From Acholeplasmatales bacterium (GTDB taxonomy: Bacteria; Bacillota_I; Bacilli_A; Acholeplasmatales; Anaeroplasmataceae): 6,899 bases of DNA. The stretch lies in the NCBI GenBank assembly GCA_016282815.1, contig JAEELU010000070.1, forward strand, positions 1-6,899, given 5' to 3'. The translations under genes were made by a program, and so were the position numbers. Of this stretch, positions 1-5,764 are shown one piece after another; within the stretch, counting starts at the first letter, position 1; the number at the start of each line of letters is the position of its first letter. The notes beneath the pieces are model-generated. The model searched no databases, was not told the DNA's origin, and saw nothing but the letters and a program-made list of their open reading frames with translations.

Positions 1-12
1 ATCATCACCAGC
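1..12 (+). repeat. Left arm of 12-bp perfect inverted repeat
   Basis: ATCATCACCAGC is the exact reverse complement of 72-83. The arm touches the first base of the window, so its true outer limit cannot be seen. If the bases to its left continued as the reverse complement of 84 onwards, the structure would be a long palindrome rather than a short inverted repeat. Confidence 0.85.
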
Positions 13-71
13 TGCTGGATTATTTTTATTGCCAGGAATAGTTACATCTGGTTCAGTTTGAGTATCAAGTG
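1..71 (-). other. Inverted coding segment of the surface-protein gene (putative invertible element or fold-back artefact)
   Basis: Read on the minus strand, this stretch translates as PLDTQTEPDVTIPG followed by NKNNPAA and then GDD. Its last codons are the arm sequence that also opens repeat 1 on the plus strand. This matches the linker before repeat 3 (PLDEAEEPAPTVPN, then KPKLENGDE), including the identical PLD start. It also resembles the end of the linker before repeat 2 (ERPGNGDE). On the plus strand the same bases give no linker-like peptide in any frame, and the surface-protein frame has TAG at 39-41. Inverting 13-71 between the 12-bp arms keeps the frame open from base 3 to 2021. The segment therefore belongs to the downstream gene but lies in reverse. 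A real inversion and a chimeric contig end are both possible. Confidence 0.75.
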
Positions 72-2021
72 GCTGGTGATGATATAAGTGTTAATCCAAA
101 TTCTCAACCAGTAACCGTTAAGTGGTATTATGATGATAACTTTGATGGTAATCCTGATGATTATTCAAATCCAATAGGAACAGGTGAAAAATATACAGTT
201 AAGGAAGAAGATAAGGGTCATAACATTATTGGTGTTATCACTCAGGATAAGAAGCCAGATGATTCTGACTACGCTGAAGATGAGAAGCCAACTACAACAA
301 CAAAGCCAGTCCAAGTTTATAACCCTATTAATCCTGATGAAGAAGTAGAAGTTAAGATTACAAATGATAAAGAAAGACCTGGAAATGGTGATGAAATCAC
401 AGTAGATCCTAAGGTTACTCCTGTAACTGTTGAATGGTTCTATGACGATGATGGTGATGGTCAACCTGATTCAACAACTCCAATTGGAACAGGTACAACT
501 TATGTTGTAAAAGCACCTGATGCAAATGATCCAACTCATGATGATACAGCTCATACTATAATTGGTGTCATCACTCAAAATAAGAAGCCAGATGGAACAG
601 ACTACGCTGAAGGAGAAAAGCCAACTACAACAACAACTCCTATCAAAGTAAAGGGCTATTTCCCAGATGAATATGTACCACTTGATGAAGCTGAGGAGCC
701 AGCTCCAACTGTACCTAATAAGCCAAAACTAGAAAATGGTGATGAAATTACAATTGAAACTGATGCTACAGATGTAATTATTAAGTGGTATTATACAGAT
801 GAAGAAGGTCATCCTACTGGTGAGCCTATTGGTGAAGGAAAGACTTATACATTAAAGTGTCCTGATGCTAATGATCCAACTCATGATGATAGAGATCATA
901 ATATCATTGCTGTAATTACTCAAAAGTATGATGAGAATGGTGATGAATATGCAGCAGGTGAAGAACCAACTCAATATTCAAAGCCGGTAACTAATATCAT
1001 TAAAAAACATGCACATAACTTCACATATACAGCTGTAGGTGCTACAATCAATGCTAAGTGTACAACACCTGGTTGTGATATAACAGAAGGATTAAAATTA
1101 ATATTACTTGCTCCAACAGGTAGTATGGTATGTGATGATAAGGAAAGAGTTGTAACAATTCAAACAGGTTATAATGCTTTAGTATTTGGTACACCAGTAA
1201 TTAAGTATTACAAGGGTGACACAGAGGTTCAAAAGTGTATCGATGCAGGTACATATACTGCCAAGGTAACAGTTGGTGGTGCAACTGCTCAAATTTCATT
1301 CACAATTGAAGCATGGAAGCCAAAGACAGATGCTACTACATCTAAGGATATTCCAGCAAGTGAAGCTCAAAATATTAAGGTTGAGGTTGAAGGTGCTGGT
1401 AAGAATGATGATATCAGTGTAAAGGTTGAGGTTAAGACTACATTAACTGCACAAGAAACAGGTAAGGATTTCGATAAGATTCAAACAAAGCTTGAATCTG
1501 GTGAAAAGATTACTAGAGTTTACGAGGTTAAATTAATCCGTACAACTAATGGTGTAGAAGAGGTTATCCAACCATCTGATATTAAGCCAGGTACAAAGAT
1601 TACAGTAACTATGACATTACCTGAAGAGGTACTTAATGCAGAATCATTCAAGATTTTACATATTCATAGTGCAACTGATACTGAATTCATTACTGATTAT
1701 GTAAGAAATGGTAACACAGTTTCATTCTCAGTATCACGTTTATCTGAATTCGCATTTATCATTAAGGGTAAGGGCCTAGCTGGTTGGGCTATCGCGTTAA
1801 TAGTAATCGATAGTTTATTAGTAGCTATGGCAATGGCTTATCTAGCAATATTCTTCATTTTCAATAAATGGATTGTTATTAATGGTAAAGCAATTAGAGT
1901 ATTAGTATGTGGTAAGAAAGAAGATAAAACTAGAGTAGTAACATTATTCTTAGGTATTGAATATAGAAATGCAAATGAAGTATTCAATAGCCAAGAAGAA
2001 GCTTTAGGAAAAATTGAGTAA
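69..2021 (+). CDS. Repeat-rich surface protein with C-terminal transmembrane anchor; 5' part missing or inverted
   Basis: I recognise the architecture, not a named gene. The frame is open from 42 after an in-frame TAG at 39-41. The GTG at 69 is nominal: no Shine-Dalgarno precedes it and it falls inside a repeat, so this is the C-terminal part of a longer protein. Residues counted from 69: three Ig-like beta repeats (about 1-312), each starting G-D-D/E-I and carrying a K/E-W-Y/F-Y core. Next comes H314-x-H316 with C331-x4-C336, then an MBG-like domain to about 415, and a membrane-proximal beta domain (about 418-560) ending in SRLSEFAFII. One hydrophobic helix (about 570-598) follows, then a 52-residue tail rich in K/R, presumably cytoplasmic. 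There is no LPXTG, so anchoring looks sortase-independent. The likely role is adhesion or matrix/carbohydrate contact at the cell surface, which is inference. The gene ends with TAA followed by an intrinsic terminator. Coding status is very sure; function is weak. Confidence 0.85.
   Translation: MAGDDISVNPNSQPVTVKWYYDDNFDGNPDDYSNPIGTGEKYTVKEEDKGHNIIGVITQDKKPDDSDYAEDEKPTTTTKPVQVYNPINPDEEVEVKITNDKERPGNGDEITVDPKVTPVTVEWFYDDDGDGQPDSTTPIGTGTTYVVKAPDANDPTHDDTAHTIIGVITQNKKPDGTDYAEGEKPTTTTTPIKVKGYFPDEYVPLDEAEEPAPTVPNKPKLENGDEITIETDATDVIIKWYYTDEEGHPTGEPIGEGKTYTLKCPDANDPTHDDRDHNIIAVITQKYDENGDEYAAGEEPTQYSKPVTNIIKKHAHNFTYTAVGATINAKCTTPGCDITEGLKLILLAPTGSMVCDDKERVVTIQTGYNALVFGTPVIKYYKGDTEVQKCIDAGTYTAKVTVGGATAQISFTIEAWKPKTDATTSKDIPASEAQNIKVEVEGAGKNDDISVKVEVKTTLTAQETGKDFDKIQTKLESGEKITRVYEVKLIRTTNGVEEVIQPSDIKPGTKITVTMTLPEEVLNAESFKILHIHSATDTEFITDYVRNGNTVSFSVSRLSEFAFIIKGKGLAGWAIALIVIDSLLVAMAMAYLAIFFIFNKWIVINGKAIRVLVCGKKEDKTRVVTLFLGIEYRNANEVFNSQEEALGKIE
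72..83 (+). repeat. Right arm of 12-bp perfect inverted repeat
   Basis: GCTGGTGATGAT pairs with 1-12 across a 59-bp spacer. The inner neighbours (13 and 71) do not pair, so the inner boundary is sharp. The arm encodes AGDD, the start of repeat 1. Related GGTGATGA sequence recurs at the starts of repeats 2 (387) and 3 (738), so the arm lies in a motif the gene already repeats. Confidence 0.85.
75..1000 (+). repeat. Three tandem coding repeats, about 105-117 codons each
   Basis: Units start at 75, 387 and 738 (G-D-D/E-I), spaced 104 and 117 codons. Each unit holds a W-Y/F-Y core, then P-I-G-x-G-x-x-Y, then H-x-I-I-x-V-I-T-Q, then an acidic stretch and a P-T linker. Units 2 and 3 also share PDANDPTHDD (516-545 and 861-890) with near-identical DNA. 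Units 1 and 2 share near-identical DNA for the YAE-E-KPTTTT stretch (about 270-300 and 602-632). Different pairs share different segments, which suggests past recombination or gene conversion between units. Units 1 and 2 carry the acidic loop DxD/NxDGxxD (132-158 and 444-470); unit 3 has lost it. Confidence 0.85.
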
Positions 2022-2036
2022 AATATCATTATAATA

Positions 2037-2080
2037 AGAATTGAGTGTTTGTCATTTTTGACATTCACTCTTTTCTTTTT
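2037..2080 (+). terminator. Rho-independent terminator of the surface-protein gene
   Basis: A 12-position stem (2043-2054 with 2059-2070) has two central T-T mismatches and a TTTT loop. It is followed directly by TTTTCTTTTT (2071-2080). It begins 21 bases after the TAA stop at 2019-2021. The U tract lies on the plus-strand side only, so it serves the plus-strand gene. Confidence 0.85.
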
Positions 2081-2084
2081 AGGC

Positions 2085-2112
2085 AAAAAAAATAATCATC
2101 CGAAGATGATTA
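2085..2112 (-). terminator. Rho-independent terminator of the lyase/dehydrogenase unit, with UUCG loop
   Basis: On the minus strand an 8-bp perfect stem (2105-2112 with 2093-2100) encloses a TTCG tetraloop. It is followed by eight T (2092 down to 2085). The stem includes the TAA stop codon of the dehydrogenase (2110-2112). It lies 4 bases from the T tract of the opposing terminator, so both convergent transcripts end within about 75 bp. Confidence 0.9.
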
Positions 2113-2868
2113 ATTCTTTGTTCTTTTTGATTGTAAGTTATAAACAGATTTAGCACCAAATTTACTAGATACAAGCTTAGATGCAAATCTTGCAAGCTTA
2201 ATCTTAAATTCAGGTACAATATAGAATCTATTTAAATGCTTAATTGCATATTTAGCAATTTTAACAGAGCTTGTACCATTGAAATTGAATTTAACATTTG
2301 CTGCATTTTCAAAATTAGTTTTAACTGGACCTGGGCATAATATACTAATTTTAACTTTTGATTTCTTTCTTCTTAATTCCTCTCTAATACCTTCAGCAAG
2401 CTTTACTACGTAATTTTTAGTTGCATAATATGTTGTCATCAATGGACCAGGTAGGAAGCCAGCAACAGAGGCTACATTTAAAATGTGGCCACTATTTTTT
2501 TCTACCATATCCTTTAGATATAGCTTTGTTAATATATGTAAAGCAGTAATATTAGTATCTATCATTGCTAAATCCTTAGATAGATCAGTTTCATCGAAGA
2601 AGCCATAATCACCAAAGCCTGCATCATTAATTAATAAATCTACATCCTTTACCTTATTATGTATTTCAATACAGTTATCTCTATTAGTTAAATCAGTAGC
2701 GATTACACTAATATTTAAATTATTATTTAGATTTAATAAAATATCCTTTGTTTCATTAAGTCTATTTTCGTTTCTACCTACTAATACAAATTCATTATAA
2801 TTCTTAGTAAGAAGCTTTGCCATTTCTCTTCCTAATCCAGAGGAAGCACCTGTAATTAATACCTTCAT
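2110..2868 (-). CDS. Short-chain dehydrogenase/reductase (classical SDR, COG0300/DltE-like)
   Basis: Soluble 252-aa NAD(P)-dependent oxidoreductase, the usual length for classical SDRs. The Rossmann nucleotide-binding motif is T6-G-A-S-S-G-L-G13. R32 after beta-strand 2 favours NADP(H) (inference). D59 follows in ATDL. N81-D-A-G84 stands where most members have NNAG. The catalytic set is present: N106, S134, Y147 and K151 (Y-x-x-x-K), followed by the CPGPVKTNF segment. The C-terminal region (about 200-235, rich in K/R and hydrophobics) resembles the COG0300 branch rather than KduD, so a pectin-catabolic dehydrogenase is not supported. The substrate is unknown. The start is set by AGGAGA (2875-2880), which lies inside the last codons of the upstream lyase gene. 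The ATG begins one base after the lyase TAA, which implies a shared transcript and probable translational coupling. Confidence 0.9.
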   Translation of the reverse strand: MKVLITGASSGLGREMAKLLTKNYNEFVLVGRNENRLNETKDILLNLNNNLNISVIATDLTNRDNCIEIHNKVKDVDLLINDAGFGDYGFFDETDLSKDLAMIDTNITALHILTKLYLKDMVEKNSGHILNVASVAGFLPGPLMTTYYATKNYVVKLAEGIREELRRKKSKVKISILCPGPVKTNFENAANVKFNFNGTSSVKIAKYAIKHLNRFYIVPEFKIKLARFASKLVSSKFGAKSVYNLQSKRTKN

Positions 2869-2869
2869 T

Positions 2870-5362
2870 TTAGTTCTCCTTTGTAATAACTATATTTTTT
2901 ACTGTGAATGATCTATCTGTTGCTTTAATTGCAGTCATGAATTTGAATGCCCCAATTGTGTAATTAAATGATGAGATTTCTGTTTGATAATCTCCAACCT
3001 TAAGTATAGCAGAAGATGATGAATAATCAATTGTCAATGTTATTTTATATGTTCCTGCTTTAAATGGAGTGTTTTTAATTATTGTTTCAGTTGAATCATC
3101 TTCATCTAGAGTATAAGCAATATTTTTTGTATCAGCTGCAACTCTAATTGCTAAAACCTCATCTCCATCGTTATCTAAAAACCTTAAGAAATTCCATTTA
3201 CTACCAATACCTGTTAGGGTAATTTCCATTGAATATGTTACCTTACCAGTATTCACTCTATCATTATTATTTAATACATAATAACCTATTGTTGATAATG
3301 TAGAGGATGTATCAGTAACATAAATAGTACCATTATCTTCTTTAACAATTGTAGAATCATCAATTGAGGATTCTTCCTGAATTACTAATCCAGCATTTAT
3401 AGCTTGATAATATAATCCGGAATTTAAAGGTGTATTAGTAGTATATTGTGCTTTAACCTTAGAATCTACATATGGATCGTTATGCTCAGTTGTATGTAGG
3501 CTATAATCTAAAGCCACTAGCTTTCCCGCGCCTGAAACAATTGGAATATATGTAGGTACCTTATCAGTTTGAAGCATTAATGATACATCAGATATGTTAT
3601 CCTCTGTATCAAAATAGAATACCTTATCATCCATATCAAATGTAGTACTAAATACATTTTGATTATTTACTGCCTCAGTTCTAGATTCAACAATAGTAGC
3701 TCCTGAGTAAGGTGAATTATCAAATGTGTTATTATATGATTTAACTGCTGCAGTACCTAAGCCTCTATCTGATACACTAAATGTGTTTCTTACATCCTTA
3801 AAATACGAATTTTCAATAAATGCATAGGCACCAGCATAAATTTGCATATTATTTCCTGATGATTTGTAATAATAATTATTATACATATGCATATTGACTT
3901 GTCTTGCAAAAGGTAGCCTTGATTGACATTGATTATAATAATTATGATGGAAGGTTACACATGATGTCATTTGTGAATCAGATCCACCAACTAGACCAGT
4001 TTTATGGTTATTATAGTATTCGTTATATGATAATGTAACATAAGCTACACGCTTTAAATCGGTAGATCCATCACCATCATGTTTATCTTGCTCACTACAT
4101 ACATCCCAATAGTTTTTACCACGATTGAATGTATTGTTGTGAATCCAATATCTAGTAGATGTAAATGCTGATATTTTATTTAGGTTAGCATCCTGTCCTG
4201 ATCCTTCAAATGAGCAAGCATCCTCTGTATAATCAGTAAATGTTAGGTTTTTAACCTCAATTGATTTACAGTCTGACTTCCAAGTGAATCCCCACTGGAA
4301 TATCTCAGCGTCTATTCCGACACCTTCAACAGTAACATTTTTAGCACCTGAAATATCTAGCATATTGTAATATGAATCAAATTCAGTACCATCATATTTG
4401 ATTTTATTAGTTAATCCATTTAATTTAGCATATGTAGAGGTATCAAGCTCGTTATAGCCACCAGCTATAATAGCTTCCTCATCATAGTTTCTTAATTCTA
4501 GGTATTCGCCATTAATTCCTTCAACTGTTTGGTTAGTAGCATTATCGTATATTGATATAGAAGGAGAAGCTGAACTCCATGTTGCAGCACCAACTCTACC
4601 AATAATTCTAATATCTACTGGATAGCTTGAATTAGTTGAATGCTTTAGTATATCAGATAATCCTGTATATTCAGTACCTGCAATTTCTGCCTTTACTGTA
4701 TTTTTGTTATTTTCATTTACATAAACGACTACAGCGTTATTCTTTAGAGTTCCATCATCATTATATGCACCAACACCAGAATTATAATTAAAATGTGCAT
4801 AACCTGATCTATCCTGCTTTGTTACTACAACTGAGTTAGAGGTTGTATATGTATTAGGATTATTTTTATCCTCTACCTTAATAACATAATTACCAGGCTT
4901 AAGTCCTAATACATCAATTCTACCCTCATCATTATTAATCCTAATAAGCTCATTATCTATTTTAGTAAAGCTAGAAGATGATGCTTCTTTATAGTAGGCA
5001 TTATATTCTGTATTTGCCGCTGTAAACTTTAGGTATGCAGCTTCGTTATAGCCTACTACCTCAGTTATATTGATACCATTATTATCTTCTGCTATTGAAC
5101 TATATGAGGCTTGAGTAGCAGTTGATCTACTTGAAAACGTGCTTGATTTAGTAGAAGAACTACTAGATGCAGGTGTAGTACTACTTGATGGAATATTAGT
5201 AGATGTACTACTCGATATCTGTGGTATTGTAGTTTGACTACTAACAGAAGGATTATTTGAGCTTTCTACTATGGTTGTAGTAGAGCCTCCTTGTGCAAAA
5301 TTGCAGCTTGCTAGGGTAAATATGGATAAGCCAATAATTGGTATAAGTATATTTTTTTTCAT
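2870..5362 (-). CDS. Secreted pectate lyase lipoprotein, polysaccharide lyase family 1 type
   Basis: 830 aa; predicted to cleave polygalacturonate by Ca-dependent beta-elimination at the cell surface. Signal peptide 1-19 ends in lipobox LASC with Cys20 as the lipidated residue. A Ser/Thr-rich spacer covers about 27-90, and a small beta domain of Fn3-like character about 97-182. The parallel beta-helix catalytic domain spans about 190-625. Family marks are WIHNN (406-410), DGSTDLK (431-437; D431 and D435 fit the Ca site), KTGLVGG (454-460), VTFHHN (469-474) and R482-L-P-F-A-R487, whose first Arg matches the catalytic Arg of PL1. A C-terminal beta domain (about 665-830) resembles a jelly-roll or carbohydrate-binding module (inference). 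The protein is about twice the size of a minimal PL1 enzyme, as expected for a multidomain surface enzyme. The start is supported by the signal peptide and by an in-frame TAA a few codons upstream. AGGAAA (5375-5380) lies rather far from the ATG. Confidence 0.92.
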   Translation of the reverse strand: MKKNILIPIIGLSIFTLASCNFAQGGSTTTIVESSNNPSVSSQTTIPQISSSTSTNIPSSSTTPASSSSSTKSSTFSSRSTATQASYSSIAEDNNGINITEVVGYNEAAYLKFTAANTEYNAYYKEASSSSFTKIDNELIRINNDEGRIDVLGLKPGNYVIKVEDKNNPNTYTTSNSVVVTKQDRSGYAHFNYNSGVGAYNDDGTLKNNAVVVYVNENNKNTVKAEIAGTEYTGLSDILKHSTNSSYPVDIRIIGRVGAATWSSASPSISIYDNATNQTVEGINGEYLELRNYDEEAIIAGGYNELDTSTYAKLNGLTNKIKYDGTEFDSYYNMLDISGAKNVTVEGVGIDAEIFQWGFTWKSDCKSIEVKNLTFTDYTEDACSFEGSGQDANLNKISAFTSTRYWIHNNTFNRGKNYWDVCSEQDKHDGDGSTDLKRVAYVTLSYNEYYNNHKTGLVGGSDSQMTSCVTFHHNYYNQCQSRLPFARQVNMHMYNNYYYKSSGNNMQIYAGAYAFIENSYFKDVRNTFSVSDRGLGTAAVKSYNNTFDNSPYSGATIVESRTEAVNNQNVFSTTFDMDDKVFYFDTEDNISDVSLMLQTDKVPTYIPIVSGAGKLVALDYSLHTTEHNDPYVDSKVKAQYTTNTPLNSGLYYQAINAGLVIQEESSIDDSTIVKEDNGTIYVTDTSSTLSTIGYYVLNNNDRVNTGKVTYSMEITLTGIGSKWNFLRFLDNDGDEVLAIRVAADTKNIAYTLDEDDSTETIIKNTPFKAGTYKITLTIDYSSSSAILKVGDYQTEISSFNYTIGAFKFMTAIKATDRSFTVKNIVITKEN

Positions 5363-5373
5363 AGGGGTATGGT

Positions 5374-5381
5374 TTTTCCTT
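5374..5381 (-). promoter_or_regulatory. Probable ribosome binding site of the lyase, with long spacing
   Basis: The minus strand reads AAGGAAAA, then about 12-14 bases to the ATG at 5362. This is longer than the usual 5-9. No better site lies closer; the intervening bases are ACCATACCCCT-like. Weak or regulated initiation is possible. Confidence 0.5.
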
Positions 5382-5475
5382 TCTTATTATAAAAGATATT
5401 CATATGATAACATTATTTTATTAAAAATAATATAAATATTTATTTAGACACATAATTTCCCACAAAATATTTCAA

Positions 5476-5498
5476 AATGATAGTATATGTCTATCATT
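5476..5498. promoter_or_regulatory. Dyad with 8-bp arms, candidate operator
   Basis: AATGATAG (5476-5483) and CTATCATT (5491-5498) are perfect inverted repeats around the 7-base spacer TATATGT. There is no T tract, so it is not a terminator. Size and spacing fit a dimeric repressor or activator site about 115-135 bases upstream of the lyase ATG. The cognate factor is unknown. Confidence 0.5.
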
Positions 5499-5512
5499 CG
5501 TGGTACTTTTTG

Positions 5513-5540
5513 CTAATATTGTACAATGAAAACGTTTCAA
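5513..5540 (-). promoter_or_regulatory. Possible lyase promoter overlapping cre-like site 1
   Basis: On the minus strand, TTGAAA (5540-5535) and TATTAG (5518-5513) are separated by 16 bases. The -35 is good and the -10 is weak. This would leave a leader of about 140 bases holding the 5476-5498 dyad. A TATAAT at 5391-5386 is the alternative -10, but it has no good -35 and would start the message almost at the ribosome binding site. Confidence 0.3.
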
Positions 5541-5542
5541 TT
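5525..5542. promoter_or_regulatory. cre-like (CcpA/LacI-family) site 1
   Basis: AATGAAAACGTTTCAATT contains the odd palindrome TGAAA-ACG-TTTCA with the central CG typical of LacI-family operators. It matches the Gram-positive cre consensus WTGNAARCGNWWWCA at about 13 of 15 positions; the right half is one base short. It overlaps a possible lyase -35 hexamer, which would fit repression (inference). Confidence 0.55.
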
Positions 5543-5565
5543 GGACTTTTATTTGTTAAAAGTCC
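5543..5565. repeat. Dyad GGACTTTT...AAAAGTCC
   Basis: Perfect 8-bp arms (5543-5550 and 5558-5565), extendable by one inner A-T pair, with a short AT loop. It directly abuts cre-like site 1. No T tract follows on either strand, so an operator or a leader hairpin is more likely than a terminator. Confidence 0.5.
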
Positions 5566-5655
5566 TAAAATCGAACGAAATTCGGTAAAAAGTATGGTTT
5601 TTCCCATATATTTTTATATAATTTTGCAAAAAAGCAAAAATATCTAATAAAATTT

Positions 5656-5673
5656 AATGAAAACGTTTAAAAT
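5656..5673. promoter_or_regulatory. cre-like (CcpA/LacI-family) site 2
   Basis: Shares the 13-base core AATGAAAACGTTT with site 1, 131 bp away. ATGAAAACGTTTAAA fits the cre consensus WTGNAARCGNWWWCA at about 14 of 15 positions. It ends about 25 bases upstream of the -35 of the right-hand promoter, roughly -77 to -60 from the expected start. Activating cre sites often lie in that zone, while repressing ones usually overlap or follow the promoter. Confidence 0.55.
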
Positions 5674-5697
5674 TAGTAAAAATTCACGAAAATAATG

Positions 5698-5726
5698 TTG
5701 AAAATGTAAATTAAAGATAATATAAT
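5698..5726 (+). promoter_or_regulatory. sigmaA-type promoter of the peptide-binding protein gene
   Basis: TTGAAA (5698-5703), a 17-base spacer, and TATAAT (5721-5726). Five of six -35 bases and all -10 bases match consensus at ideal spacing. The transcript should start near 5733, giving a leader of about 32 bases that contains AAGGAGA (5747-5753), 11-12 bases before the ATG. Confidence 0.85.
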
Positions 5727-5764
5727 ATCGATAATGATAAATGAAAAAGGAGAAAATAGTTATT

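Larger units (their letters stand above)
5363..5764. promoter_or_regulatory. 402-bp divergent control region between lyase and peptide-binding protein
   Basis: No gene is seen here; the region is strongly AT-rich with stops in every frame. From left to right it holds the lyase leader, an 8-bp-arm dyad (5476-5498), a cre-like site (5525-5542), a 9-bp-stem dyad (5543-5565), a short TTTTGC/GCAAAA dyad (5622-5639), a second cre-like site (5656-5673), a sigmaA-type promoter (5698-5726) and the right-hand ribosome binding site (5747-5753). The length and density of symmetric elements suggest multi-factor control of both genes. Confidence 0.7.

Noticed and set aside
69..71. GTG at 69 as the true start of the surface protein
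   Set aside because: No Shine-Dalgarno precedes it, no signal peptide follows, and it lies at the edge of a repeat whose missing linker is encoded in reverse just upstream.
165..464. Minus-strand 99-codon ORF
   Set aside because: Lies antisense inside the clear repeat-coding frame; its composition reflects the acidic repeat read backwards and no ribosome site supports it.
444..470. Dockerin or cellulosome link from the DxDxDGxxD loop
   Set aside because: The loop occurs once per roughly 105-aa beta repeat, without the paired about 22-residue dockerin helices.
1838..2086. Minus-strand 82-codon ORF
   Set aside because: Antisense to the transmembrane/tail region of the surface protein and running across its terminator; it looks like a shadow frame.
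2110..2868. SDR as KduD (pectin catabolism)
   Set aside because: Length is similar and the neighbour is a pectate lyase, but the N-terminal motif, the NDAG variant and the C-terminal region fit the COG0300-type branch and lack KduD-like sequence.
5622..5639. TTTTGC/GCAAAA hairpin as a terminator
   Set aside because: The stem is only 6 bp, AT-rich, and has no proper T tract on either strand; in such AT-rich DNA it may be chance.
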